Assembly: GCA_002388665.1 (NCBI GenBank)
Contig: DGMY01000040.1
Span: 11,782 to 75,781, forward strand
DNA length: 64,000 bases
Direction: 5' to 3'
Origin: Opitutia bacterium UBA4506
GTDB lineage: Bacteria > Verrucomicrobiota > Verrucomicrobiia > Opitutales > Puniceicoccaceae
Shown here: piece by piece, positions 34,549 through 43,931 of the stretch
Numbering within the stretch: position 1 is the stretch's first letter
Layout: every line of letters starts with the position of its first letter
The notes under the pieces: generated by a model
The model's database searches: none
Told to the model about the DNA's origin: nothing
Seen by the model: only the letters and a program-made list of their open reading frames with translations
Position numbers and translations under genes: made by a program

Positions 34549-35808
34549 ATGAGCAGAGTCGTTGTCACGGGCTTGGGCTTCATCACGAGTATCGGTAACA
34601 ACCGGGATGACGTTCACAGCAGTTTGGAGGATCTCCGGTCGGGGATCGAGTGGTATCCGGGCTTCGATAAGCCGAAGATTCCGATCAGTGTCCTTGGGAC
34701 GATCAAAGATTTCGACACATCCTCGATGGATCAGGAAGATTGGTCCTATCCTTCGCAGTATCGTCTGAATCGGTCCTTCTTGCGAAGTCTTTCGCCTCAC
34801 GTCCTTTACGGATATTGTGCGATGAAGGATGCGATCCAGGACGCGGGTCTTGAGCCCGAAGAGATTTCGCATCCGGATACGGGAATGTTTACGGCCTCGG
34901 CCGGTTCGACTTCTTCGTTGGTCTACCACGTCAACCACCTCCGGGAGTACGGGGCGGAGCGGTCTCAGCCCAAAGCGATTGTCGCCTCGATTGCCGGCAC
35001 CCTGAACTTTAATCTCGCGAGCCATTTTCATATTCGCGGAGCAACTTGCGGGTATGTCTCGGCTTGCGCCTCATCCGGGCATGCTCTGGCGGCTGCGTAC
35101 GAAGAGATCGCCTCGGGCCGGCAGCAGCGGATGGTTGTCGTCGGGGCTGAGGATGGAAATGCCGAGTGTATTTTGCCGTTTGCGGCCATGCGGGCTCTTT
35201 CGGTCAATCCGGATCCCACGACTGCCTCGCGACCTTTTGATCGCGATCACGACGGTTTTGTCGGTACCGGCGGGGGCGTCGCAATGATTTTAGAGTCGGA
35301 AGAGTTGGCGCAATCCCGCGGGGCTTCCGTGTATGCTCGCATGAGCGGGTACGGGCAGGCCTCCGATGGATACAGTGCCGTTCTCCCCGAGCCGGATGGC
35401 GACGGGCTGCGCCGCGCGATTGAATTGGCACTCAAGAGAGCCGATCTTTCTGCCTCCGACATTGAGTACGTCAATGCGCATGCGCCCTCAACGCAGATGG
35501 GTGACCTCGCCGAGATCAAGGCTTTGCGCAAGGTCTTTGCCGAGAAGGGGCTGTCGCCGATGGTCAGCAGTACGAAGGCTCTCACCGGGCACGCTCTCTC
35601 GATGGCGAGTATCCTCGAAGCGGGTATTTCGGTGTTGGCGATGAAGAATGGTTTCTTACCCGGGTCCGCGAATTTCGTAAACCCTGAGAAGGGAGCCGAA
35701 GATTTGAATATCATCTCGCAAACGAGAAAGCAGCAAATCGATCGGTTGATCACGAACAGTAGTGGTTTCGGTGGCGCGAACGTTTGTCTCGTTTTCGAGC
35801 GGGAGTAG
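34549..35808 (+). CDS. Beta-ketoacyl-ACP synthase (KAS II-like)
   Basis: A condensing enzyme of the thiolase fold, 419 residues from the ATG at 34549 (a longer start at 34468 runs into a non-homologous leader). The active site is Cys173 in VSACASSGHAL, with His311 in NAHAPSTQMGD, Lys343 and His348 in STKALTGHAL, and the Gly-rich end NSSGFGGANV. The usual NAHGTST loop reads NAHAPST, and the first 80 residues are more divergent than in a housekeeping FabF. It starts a three-gene set with an SDR and a glycosyltransferase, so I infer a role in a specialised acyl chain or glycolipid instead of general fatty acid synthesis. Confidence 0.9.
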   Translation: MSRVVVTGLGFITSIGNNRDDVHSSLEDLRSGIEWYPGFDKPKIPISVLGTIKDFDTSSMDQEDWSYPSQYRLNRSFLRSLSPHVLYGYCAMKDAIQDAGLEPEEISHPDTGMFTASAGSTSSLVYHVNHLREYGAERSQPKAIVASIAGTLNFNLASHFHIRGATCGYVSACASSGHALAAAYEEIASGRQQRMVVVGAEDGNAECILPFAAMRALSVNPDPTTASRPFDRDHDGFVGTGGGVAMILESEELAQSRGASVYARMSGYGQASDGYSAVLPEPDGDGLRRAIELALKRADLSASDIEYVNAHAPSTQMGDLAEIKALRKVFAEKGLSPMVSSTKALTGHALSMASILEAGISVLAMKNGFLPGSANFVNPEKGAEDLNIISQTRKQQIDRLITNSSGFGGANVCLVFERE

Positions 35809-35888
35809 GGGACATTGCGCTTTTGTCTCGGTCTCTACCGGTTTTTGATCGTGTGGAAGCGAAGCACAGCCAACAGTTCCCGACCAGT

Positions 35889-36716
35889 ATGAGCCGTTTT
35901 TCACAGCGTTTTCCCACGGCCTTTGTTACCGGAGGCAGTTCGGGCTTGGGTCGTGTGTTAGTGGAGGGACTGCTCTCTGAGGGGGTCGAAGTCTGGGCGG
36001 GGAGCCGAAGTGTTGAGCGCGTGAAGCAGACTGGCCTGCCGGTTCATCCAGTCGCTTTAGACTTGTCGGATCGTCAGGGGGTCGAGGATTTTCTGAGGGC
36101 GCCGACCTGGTCTCGTTGTCCGGCTTTGTTGATCAACAACGCTGGTTTCGGGCAGTTTGGAACCATTGGGTCCATCGAACCGGACGAGTTGTCAAAGCAG
36201 GTGATCGCAATGCAGGAGAGCGCGATGATTCTCTCCCGCCATTTCCTGATTCAGCCGGGTGAGCCCGCCCCCGCGGTCGTAAATGTTTCCTCGCTCGCAG
36301 TTGAGTTTCCTATTCCCTACCTCCATGCGTACAATTCGGTGAAGGGGGGATTGTCCGGTTTTTCCCGGTCGCTCGCCATGGAATTTCCCGGAGGGAAAGA
36401 CCGGTCGTTTGTCGTTGATTTGCGTCCGGGAGATTTTCGCACAGGGTTCAATGACGCGGTCGACTTGGATTCCAAGAATTCTGATTTGGATCCAGTTTGG
36501 GACGCGCTCGAGCATCATTTGAAAAATGGCGCGGTTCCCGAATCAATTTGGCCACCGGTACGAAGGGCTTTGCTCAGAGAGCGTTCCCGCACGGTTCGCG
36601 TGGGTACTTTTTTCCAAGCGAAACTCGCCCCGGTCCTGTCCCGCTTTTTTCCGGAAACGTGGGTCGATAAGGTCCATCGGAGTTATTACGACCTGGGTAA
36701 GGTGGGTCGAGGTTGA
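35889..36716 (+). CDS. Short-chain dehydrogenase/reductase
   Basis: A Rossmann-fold oxidoreductase of 275 residues from the ATG at 35889. It shows the nucleotide-binding TGGSSGLG, LLINNAGFGQFG, Ser in NVSSLAVEFP, and the catalytic YNSVKGG motif. The last 60 residues (PPVRRALLRERSRTVRV onward) form a basic C-terminal extension, possibly membrane-associated. It lies 81 bp after the ketosynthase and 21 bp before the glycosyltransferase. A ketoacyl reductase role would follow naturally from the ketosynthase, but the position of the substrate-binding residues does not decide this. Its alternative start at 35784 is less likely. Confidence 0.9.
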   Translation: MSRFSQRFPTAFVTGGSSGLGRVLVEGLLSEGVEVWAGSRSVERVKQTGLPVHPVALDLSDRQGVEDFLRAPTWSRCPALLINNAGFGQFGTIGSIEPDELSKQVIAMQESAMILSRHFLIQPGEPAPAVVNVSSLAVEFPIPYLHAYNSVKGGLSGFSRSLAMEFPGGKDRSFVVDLRPGDFRTGFNDAVDLDSKNSDLDPVWDALEHHLKNGAVPESIWPPVRRALLRERSRTVRVGTFFQAKLAPVLSRFFPETWVDKVHRSYYDLGKVGRG

Positions 36717-36737
36717 GTTGAAGGAAGCAAAGGCGAA

Positions 36738-37838
36738 GTGAAAATTTTGGCCATTCAGGACTATCTTCGGGTGGGCGGAACCGAAACTCAGTTTCTCAAT
36801 CTCACTGCGCGATGGGCCGGAGAGGGCCATGAAGTTCAGCGGCTCTTGTTTCGGCGGGGCGGGGCGCTTTACCCACTCGCGCTCGCGGAGGGTCCGCCCC
36901 CCCGGGTCCTCCAGCCGTTCTCGACTCCCTGGAACTGGTGGGCCCCTCGTTTGCGCTCGACGGTTTTGAGTTTTCAGCCGGATCGCGTCATCTGTTTTGG
37001 CCGGAATGCGCACTGGTCGTTTTCCCGGCAGTTTAAGGAGACGGAACTATCCGGTCTGGTTGCCACGCTGCGTACCGGAAGATCCCTGCCAGCAGGTTAT
37101 AGGCGTATCCTCGGCGCGGCAGAGAGCACGGTGACCAATAGTCGATATGCCGCAGGGTTGGCCGTCCAGAACGGCGCGTCTTCGGGCCGCGTTCAAGTCA
37201 TCGAGAACGGTTGCCGATTGGCGGATGCGGTCGTTCCCGACCGGAGTGCTGCCAGAAAGGCACTCGGATTGGAGGACCATGACTGCTGTGTATTGTGTCT
37301 CGGTTCATTCGTCCCAGGGAAGGCACAGGAGCGACTCCTGTCGGTCTGGAAGGAGATTTCTCCCGGTAGCAGGAGGCGCTTGCGACTGTGGTTTGTCGGA
37401 GATGGACCGCGTCGGGCAGACGTGGAGAATGCGGCAATGGACCTGCCCGACGGCGACCGAATTCAGTTTTGGGGCAGTCGATCAGATCCCGAACAATTTC
37501 TCGCGGCAGCAGACGGAATGGTTTCTGTCTCGCGTGAAGAATCCTCTCCGAATGCATTGGTGGAAGGGCTTTGGGTTGGATTGCCGATCGCCGCGACTCG
37601 GTGTGCGGGGGTGGAGGAGTTGGTCTCAGAGGAATCAGGAGGCCTGTTGGTCGAAGATTCTTTGGAAGGGGAACGCCGGATTGCCAGTTGGCTGGAGTCA
37701 CACCCTCAGGAGGCGGAGCGTCGCCTCGCGGCCTGTCAATCCTATCGGGAGGTTGCTCGGAAGCGCTTTGATCCCACGTTGAGAGCTGATGATTACCTGC
37801 AGTTGTTCGACCGGCTGAATCGATTTTCTGCGGTATAG
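36738..37838 (+). CDS. Glycosyltransferase family 4
   Basis: A GT-B-fold glycosyltransferase of 366 residues with an N-terminal acceptor domain (MKILAIQDYLRVGGTETQFL) and a C-terminal nucleotide-sugar domain. The latter contains LCLGSFVPGKAQERLL, LWFVGDGPRR, SVSREESSPNALVEGLWVG and GVEELVSEESGGLLV, which is the EX7E-type motif of GT4 enzymes. The start is a GTG. The gene is 21 bp after the SDR, so I infer the three products work in one pathway, perhaps adding sugar to a fatty acyl or polyketide product. The sugar donor is unknown. Confidence 0.9.
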   Translation: MKILAIQDYLRVGGTETQFLNLTARWAGEGHEVQRLLFRRGGALYPLALAEGPPPRVLQPFSTPWNWWAPRLRSTVLSFQPDRVICFGRNAHWSFSRQFKETELSGLVATLRTGRSLPAGYRRILGAAESTVTNSRYAAGLAVQNGASSGRVQVIENGCRLADAVVPDRSAARKALGLEDHDCCVLCLGSFVPGKAQERLLSVWKEISPGSRRRLRLWFVGDGPRRADVENAAMDLPDGDRIQFWGSRSDPEQFLAAADGMVSVSREESSPNALVEGLWVGLPIAATRCAGVEELVSEESGGLLVEDSLEGERRIASWLESHPQEAERRLAACQSYREVARKRFDPTLRADDYLQLFDRLNRFSAV

Positions 37839-38020
37839 CGGGAAGCCGCACATTCGAAGATAGATTGCACATCGGAACTCGAAGATCCTCGGCGATTGGG
37901 AGTGGATTGACTGAGAAATCGCATGGATCTCAGCCCGACCGCTTTCACGCGAAGTCAGCTTGTGTGAGATTTTGAAATATTTCCTTTTCTTTCAATGCAC
38001 TAAAATCCGATAGTAGACGG

Positions 38021-39529
38021 ATGCCTAAACCCTTCTCTACCTCTCTTTATCTCGTTTCGATACTCAGTTCCTCGCTGGTTTCTCAAGCCGAAGTGAGTCT
38101 GCCAAACATTTTTGGCGACCACATGGTGTTCCAGCGTGAGCAAACCAATCCCGTATGGGGATGGGCCGAGGCCGGGGAGGAGGTGACGGTGTCCATCAAC
38201 GGTCAGTCGCATTCGACGACGGCTGACGAGAACGGTGACTGGCAGGTTGACCTGGAAGCGCTTCCAGTGGGCGGGCCCTATACGCTAACGGTCGAGGGGG
38301 AGAACTCGCTGACTATCGAAGACGTACTTTCCGGCGAGGTTTGGCTTTGCTCTGGGCAGTCGAACATGGTTTGGCCCGTTAGCCGTTCGAATCACGCCGA
38401 CGTTGAGATCGTCTCAGCAAATTTCCCAGAGATTCGATTGATTTCGATTCCCAATGTGGGTACGCAGGAACCGCAGGAAAACTTCAAAGGAGAGTGGGCT
38501 GTGTGTTCTCCCGAATCGGTACCGAACTTTTCGGCCGTAGGATATTTCTTTGGTCGTAGGATCCATAATACACTCGGCGTCCCGGTGGGGCTCATCGACA
38601 ACGCCTGGGGCGGTTCCGCTGCAGAGGCCTGGGTGCCTCGGGAAGTGCTGGCAGAGTCGGATACCTTTACGGAATACCTCGATAATTGGGATCAGAAAAT
38701 TGAAAACTTCAGTGAGGAAGCACACGCAGAGAAGCTCGCGGAGTTCAAAGCTTGGAAAGCCGCGGGAAGTCCAGAGCCGCGTATGAGGTATCCCCGTGAT
38801 ATCAGAGTTGGAAACGCTCGTCCCGGAAACTTGTACAACGGCGTTCTCAATCCGGTGATCGGGTACGGCATCCGCGGGGCTATCTGGTACCAGGGAGAGT
38901 CGAATGCTGGCCGGTCGGCAGAATATCAGGAATTGTTTCCCTTGATGATCTCGACTTGGAGAGATTCATGGGACCAGGGAGATTTTCCGTTCTACTGGGT
39001 CCAGTTGGCTGATTTTAAGGAGGAACAGGACTCTCCAGCTCCCGGAGGATGGGCCTACGTACGTGAGGCGCAAACGATGACTTTGTCACTTCCGAATACA
39101 GGTGAGGCAGTGATCATTGACGCGGGGGAGGGTCGAGATATTCATCCGCGCGACAAGCAAACGGTTGCAGACCGTTTGGTGCGTCATGCTCTGGCCAATG
39201 AGTACGGTTTCGATTTGCAGGCGGCAAGCCCTCGATATGAGTCCATGGAAGTCTCGGGCAATGAGGTCATTCTCACCTTTTCCGAGGTCGATGAGGGGCT
39301 TTACGCTTTCGAAACCAAAGAGGTCATAGGGTTCGCCATTGCCGGTGAGGATGGTGAGTACGTCTACGCGGATGCTGAAATCGTTGGGAAAAACCAGGTG
39401 AAAGTGTTTGCCGAAGAGGTGGAGGTCCCTGTCGCGGTCCGCTACGCCTGGGCAAGCAATCCGGTTGCAAATCTGTATGACCGTAATGGCTTGCCGGTGA
39501 CCCCATTCCGGACTGATTCCGGCGAATAG
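38021..39529 (+). CDS. Sialate O-acetylesterase-like SGNH hydrolase
   Basis: A secreted 502-residue hydrolase with an N-terminal signal peptide (MPKPFSTSLYLVSILSSSLV), an N-terminal Ig-like or galactose-binding-like domain, and the sialate esterase fold. The nucleophile is Ser114 in LCSGQSNMVWPV. Other motifs include GLIDNAWGGSAAEAW, GAIWYQGESNA and the catalytic His in DIHPRDKQTVADRLV. It removes acetyl groups from sugars such as sialic acid or xylan-like glycans. The gene begins a region of carbohydrate-active genes, which supports a role in polysaccharide use. Confidence 0.92.
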   Translation: MPKPFSTSLYLVSILSSSLVSQAEVSLPNIFGDHMVFQREQTNPVWGWAEAGEEVTVSINGQSHSTTADENGDWQVDLEALPVGGPYTLTVEGENSLTIEDVLSGEVWLCSGQSNMVWPVSRSNHADVEIVSANFPEIRLISIPNVGTQEPQENFKGEWAVCSPESVPNFSAVGYFFGRRIHNTLGVPVGLIDNAWGGSAAEAWVPREVLAESDTFTEYLDNWDQKIENFSEEAHAEKLAEFKAWKAAGSPEPRMRYPRDIRVGNARPGNLYNGVLNPVIGYGIRGAIWYQGESNAGRSAEYQELFPLMISTWRDSWDQGDFPFYWVQLADFKEEQDSPAPGGWAYVREAQTMTLSLPNTGEAVIIDAGEGRDIHPRDKQTVADRLVRHALANEYGFDLQAASPRYESMEVSGNEVILTFSEVDEGLYAFETKEVIGFAIAGEDGEYVYADAEIVGKNQVKVFAEEVEVPVAVRYAWASNPVANLYDRNGLPVTPFRTDSGE

Positions 39530-39639
39530 GTTTACAGGCCTTTTCGATCCGATTCGGGTTGCCTCACTGGAGCATCGTTTTCAACCTAGCAGCACCTTCC
39601 GAATCCGGTTTTTCCGGTAGGTCGGTGTGTGTTGCCGTG

Positions 39640-41202
39640 GTGAACATCAGGGATTGGAACGTGTTTGTGGGGACCAGATTGGGCTGGTTTTTCCTGTGGA
39701 TCTGTCTCCTCGTCTCCGGGAAAAATGGGGCGAATGCGGAGCCATACACAGTGGGTTGGTTTCTCTGGGATCCCTATGTACTCGAGGTGGAGGAGAATGG
39801 TGTTCAAAAACTCTCGGGACTGAATGTTGAATTGGCCAACGCTGTCTTTGAGAAGATGGACCTGGAGGTCGAGTGGAAGGAAGTGGAATGGAAGGCCTAT
39901 ATGGACGAGATGGCTCGACTGAAAGGCGACATCGCTGTGGGGGCCTCTCTGACGAGCGAGCGGGAGAAGGTCGCCTGGTTCTCGGATCCGTTCTTTGAGG
40001 AGAGTATTATTCTCTTGGGCCGGCGGAATGTCCCGAATCTGGAGTCGGACCTATCGCCAGCCGACCTCTTGCAAAAGGTCGAGGACCTGGGTCTGCGCGT
40101 AGTGTATGTGGATGGCTACTACTACGGGCCAGCTGTGCTGAACTTTATTGAAAATTTGCCAGAGGAACAGCGTGTTGGCACCATGAACGACAGTGTGAGC
40201 ATGGATCTGCTTCTAAACAATGAGGCAGATGTCATGATTGCTGATCGCTTCGTGGCGACGACGATTGCATGGCGGGCCGATGCGCTCGATGAAATCGAAA
40301 TCTACCCTGCGCTCCTCAATCGGTCATCAATGCACGTCATGTTTGGCAAGGGATCATTCGATCCCGAAATACGGGATGAGTTCAATAGGACTCTCGCCGA
40401 GATGGAACTAGACGGTTCAATTCAGGACATCAAGAGACGCTACATGCTACCGGTTCTCTTGGAGATCACTCTTCATTCGAATTGGTTTAGGTGGATTGGA
40501 ATGGTTGGGGTTTTTGCCTTTGCGATCTCAGGTGTCCTTCTTGCTCGCAAAGAAGGGTACGACCTTTTCGGTGCGTTGGTACTGGCTAGCCTTCCCGCTC
40601 TAGGAGGGGGTGTTCTGCGCGACCTTTTGACCGATCGGCATCCCATTCTTCTCTTTCGTTCAAATCTTCAGGTATACATTTTTATCGTCATCGGTGTAGT
40701 GATCGGGGCAACGGTCTGTTTCAAGGTTTACGATTTCCTGCAGAAGAGACGTCCAGGCTCGGGGGCTTTCTTTGGCTCGCGGTTCGTTAAATTGCCCATG
40801 CGATTGGTGAGCATCTGTGATGCCTTGGGCCTCTCCGCTTTCATTGTGACGGGTGTGTTGATTGCCCTGGAACAGCGGTGTGAGCCCTTGTGGTTGTGGG
40901 GTGCGCTGATTGCTGCCTTAACCGGTTCCGGTGGAGGTATTCTTCGAGACATCGTTCGAGCTGATGCAGAGAACCCGATGATAAAGGGGGAGTTCTATCC
41001 GGAAATTGCAATTATCTGGGGGTTCTTCCTGTCGTTGTTTTTGGAATGGCAGACTACCCGCCTCAATTTGATCGAGATCGGGACTGCGGTTGTGGTCACG
41101 ATGGTGGGCGCTTTTGTCACGAGGATGCTCGTAATCCGTTTTCAAATTAGAAGTCCTCTCCTGTCTCCCAGTATTTCTAATGCGAGGCCTCGTGCTTCCT
41201 AG
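39640..41202 (+). CDS. Fusion of periplasmic substrate-binding domain with TRIC/UPF0126-type membrane domain
   Basis: After a hydrophobic leader (about 8-27) comes a type 2 periplasmic solute-binding domain of about 240 residues with LSGLNVELANAVFEKMDLEV, GASLTSEREKVAWFSDPF and DIKRRYMLP. The chain then continues into two copies of the UPF0126 (Gly_transporter/TRIC-like) unit. The first contains FAFAISGVLLARKEGYDLFG and LGGGVLRDLLTDRHP. The second contains LSAFIVTGVLIALEQ and SGGGILRDIV. The alternation of helices and the two GGG-RD motifs are clear. The likely start is a GTG at 39637, 39640 or 39661, because the ORF has no ATG; the TTG at 39559 is less likely. Such a fusion would place a binding protein on its own channel or transporter. 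Confidence 0.82.
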   Translation: MNIRDWNVFVGTRLGWFFLWICLLVSGKNGANAEPYTVGWFLWDPYVLEVEENGVQKLSGLNVELANAVFEKMDLEVEWKEVEWKAYMDEMARLKGDIAVGASLTSEREKVAWFSDPFFEESIILLGRRNVPNLESDLSPADLLQKVEDLGLRVVYVDGYYYGPAVLNFIENLPEEQRVGTMNDSVSMDLLLNNEADVMIADRFVATTIAWRADALDEIEIYPALLNRSSMHVMFGKGSFDPEIRDEFNRTLAEMELDGSIQDIKRRYMLPVLLEITLHSNWFRWIGMVGVFAFAISGVLLARKEGYDLFGALVLASLPALGGGVLRDLLTDRHPILLFRSNLQVYIFIVIGVVIGATVCFKVYDFLQKRRPGSGAFFGSRFVKLPMRLVSICDALGLSAFIVTGVLIALEQRCEPLWLWGALIAALTGSGGGILRDIVRADAENPMIKGEFYPEIAIIWGFFLSLFLEWQTTRLNLIEIGTAVVVTMVGAFVTRMLVIRFQIRSPLLSPSISNARPRAS

Positions 41203-41459
41203 GGAGGCAGGCTTGGGAGGGTTCTCTGGCCCATTATTCACCCGTTTGAGAAGGGCGGCCGCAGGGAATGGCTCAAGAATCCTTTGGGGGAAATCGTTCC
41301 ATTTCTCCGTTGGATTCTCAGTGGGCCGGGAATTCGGTTCTATGTGAATAGCATAAATGCCAATGCGGTTCGGTAGATGCTGCGGTTTGTGGGATAGTGA
41401 GTTTCGGCGTTTTCTGCCATTCCAAACCCCAATCCCCAACCCCAAACCAAGGTTCACCA

Positions 41460-43685
41460 ATGAATCGGACTTCATGGCTTCTCTACTTGTTTCTATTTCT
41501 CTCGGGCGCAATCAACGCTGTGGCTACGGAATACTGGATTTCCCCCAGCGGTGACGGATCGCTGGATGGCACCGACGCGGCGAATGCGATGCCGAAGAGC
41601 CAGATCGACACTGTCCTCAACACGACTATGGGAGCAGGAGACACCCTGTTTCTGCTTTCGGGCGACTATGGATCGACTCAAATCTCACTTTCCTCAGATG
41701 GGGCGGAAGGAAATCCCAAGAGAATTGTCGGTGTAGATTCTGGCAGCGGATTGCCTCATTTTAGTGGAAATGGATCGTGGGGCAGGGACGATCCGGATTC
41801 AGGCCAGTGGCAGATTATCGGAGTCTATGGTCATCACTGGGTAGTCGAAGGTTTGGAACTGAGCGGAGTTCGCCGCGCGATCACAAACTCAAGTGGCAGT
41901 TCAGCGAGTTCGATACATTTTAAGAATCTCGATATTCACGACGTCCGTCACGGGCTCTACATCTACAATTTGGATGATTCGGTGTTCGAGGACGTGAAGG
42001 TGACTCACTATACCAAGCACGCATATCGCTTAGAGCAGGGCTGTGATGACGTGATGTTTCTTTCCTGCCTCGCGGATATGACCGATGGCGACACTAGCTG
42101 GTGGGCCTACGCGGAACTCTATCCATTTGGCTTTTTGTCCGAGGGAAAGAGTGTTGGAAATACGAATATCTCTTTCGTTGATTGTATTTCGAAAAACAAC
42201 CGGAAGAACCTCCAGGACCGTAGTTATTGGAACGGGGACGGATTCGTCGTCGAAGGTGGAACCACAGGGGTCACTTTCGAAAATTGCATTTCGCTGAACA
42301 ACGAGGATGGAGGGTTCGACCTAAAGCCCGAAGCCACAATCGTGAACTGCGTAGCCTTCCAAAATTACCGGGGGTTCCGCCTTTGGGGCGGAGGTACGAT
42401 TACCAACAGTGTGGCAGGATTTCCCTACCGCCGGGCTGACCACGTGCCCGATGGAGTAGAATCTACCGGCGGAAGCGGAATTTGGACGAAGAATGGTACG
42501 CCTTCGCTGGACTACTTTACGTTCTATGGGAACAAGGGTCGCGGCGCTCACGAAGAGGGCAGTGGATCGATCAGTTTAACCAACAGTATTCTCGCATTTT
42601 CCGGGGCGGAAGGAAGCTTCACCATTGGATCGGTTAGTTTGGGGGCTGGAACGGTTACCTATAAGTCAGGCTCCGGTGTTGATCCGGACTTCGTCAATCC
42701 ACAATTGGGCTGGGATGGAATAGGGGACGACATGAACAGTCAGACCTACGAAGATTCCAAAGGCTACTTTCGTGGTGCTTTGGGCTTTGCGATGGAGGCG
42801 GGGAATCTGAGCGCCTATACTAGTGGCCAGTCAGATGGATCGAGCACAGCGACCTTGGATTCAACCGGCACGGCGTTGACTCTCTCCGGCAATATTTGGC
42901 GGAAGTACCCACTTTCCTATGACATTACTGGAAACACGGTGATGCAGCTGAGTGTCGAGTCTAGCGATGTCGGAGAGATCATTGCGATCGGACTCGATAA
43001 TGATAATGACTACGAAGGATCGGCGAGGAATTTCAAGCTCGGTGGAAGTCAGTCGAGTGTCGCCGATTTCCATGTCATCAGTCCTGCATACGGCGCTGGT
43101 ACTGGAATCGTCTGCTATCGAATTCCGGTCGGCGGGTTTTATACTGGCTCGATCAATTACCTGACGTTCATTGCCGATGATGACGACGATCAGAGTGCGG
43201 AGGTGACTTTCTCCCGAATCGAGATCTTCGAGTCGCCCGCTTTCGATGCTGCCAATCTTTCGGACTACGGCAATCAGACCGCGAGTGGGACTGCCACCCT
43301 CGAACAAAACGACACTGCAGTTCACCTTGAAGGGAACATCTGGAGAAAGTATCCTTTTACTTATACCTTTACCGCGAACACCATGCTGGAGGTAACAGTT
43401 GACGCGAGCGAGGTAGGGGAAGTGATTGGGATCGGGTTCGATACCGACAACAGTTATACCAATTCGACAACGAATTGGATGTTGGGTGGAAGTCAGGCTC
43501 TGCCCAGTCAGTTCCAAGCAGTTTCTCCGGCGTACTCTGAGGGTGAAGGTGCGGTTACCTATGTGATTCCCGTCGGTTCCTATTTTACTGGGACCCGGAA
43601 CTATATCACTCTCATTGCTGACGACGACGCGGCTGCCGCTGCCGACGTAGTCTTTTCCGATATCCGGGTATACGAAGCCCCGTAA
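41460..43685 (+). CDS. Secreted parallel beta-helix (pectate-lyase-like) protein with two C-terminal carbohydrate-binding-like modules
   Basis: From the ATG at 41460 the product has 741 residues, with a signal peptide (MNRTSWLLYLFLFLSGAINA) and about 420 residues of right-handed beta-helix. Repeated rungs such as HHWVVEGLELSGVRRAI, SIHFKNLDIHD, VTFENCISLNNEDGG and ATIVNCVAFQNYRGF support the fold. The folds most like it are polysaccharide lyases and related glycan-binding enzymes. The C-terminus holds two copies of a beta-sandwich of about 140 residues, each with GNIWRKYP, GIGxDxDN, and FTGxxNYxTxIADDD motifs. Similar modules occur at the C-terminus of secreted glycan-degrading proteins. The active-site residues of the helix cannot be identified. 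Confidence 0.85.
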   Translation: MNRTSWLLYLFLFLSGAINAVATEYWISPSGDGSLDGTDAANAMPKSQIDTVLNTTMGAGDTLFLLSGDYGSTQISLSSDGAEGNPKRIVGVDSGSGLPHFSGNGSWGRDDPDSGQWQIIGVYGHHWVVEGLELSGVRRAITNSSGSSASSIHFKNLDIHDVRHGLYIYNLDDSVFEDVKVTHYTKHAYRLEQGCDDVMFLSCLADMTDGDTSWWAYAELYPFGFLSEGKSVGNTNISFVDCISKNNRKNLQDRSYWNGDGFVVEGGTTGVTFENCISLNNEDGGFDLKPEATIVNCVAFQNYRGFRLWGGGTITNSVAGFPYRRADHVPDGVESTGGSGIWTKNGTPSLDYFTFYGNKGRGAHEEGSGSISLTNSILAFSGAEGSFTIGSVSLGAGTVTYKSGSGVDPDFVNPQLGWDGIGDDMNSQTYEDSKGYFRGALGFAMEAGNLSAYTSGQSDGSSTATLDSTGTALTLSGNIWRKYPLSYDITGNTVMQLSVESSDVGEIIAIGLDNDNDYEGSARNFKLGGSQSSVADFHVISPAYGAGTGIVCYRIPVGGFYTGSINYLTFIADDDDDQSAEVTFSRIEIFESPAFDAANLSDYGNQTASGTATLEQNDTAVHLEGNIWRKYPFTYTFTANTMLEVTVDASEVGEVIGIGFDTDNSYTNSTTNWMLGGSQALPSQFQAVSPAYSEGEGAVTYVIPVGSYFTGTRNYITLIADDDAAAAADVVFSDIRVYEAP
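42801..43682 (+). repeat. Two tandem copies of a ~145-codon C-terminal module
   Basis: The two copies run from about 42801-43236 and 43251-43682 within the beta-helix protein. They share GNIWRKYP near their start, GEIIAIG/GEVIGIG, LGGSQ, SPAY, IPVG and YxTxIADDD. The similarity is at the protein level, with clear nucleotide divergence, so the duplication is old. Confidence 0.85.
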
Positions 43686-43931
43686 CTAGCGTGAACGATC
43701 TCTATGAAACAAGCACAGTAGGTGAGCGCCTGCTGTCAGTCCATGAGTCTTCTCATTCGAATACGGCTGCTTTCGTAAGTGCAACTTCATGCGGGGAACG
43801 GTGGCGGGCCCGCTTGATCAATCTTGCTTCTTTAAATCGGAGCAGGATTGGGCTGGCTGAAAGTCGTTCAGGTGTTTTACTGGAAATTAGTTTTTACGAG
43901 TGTATGGCCGAACTAGGCTGAGAAGATTTTT

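Noticed and set aside
43691..43921. 76-codon ORF between the beta-helix gene and the GH36 gene
   Set aside because: GTG start, no ribosome-binding site, no recognisable features, and composition not clearly coding. The gap has no other visible content.
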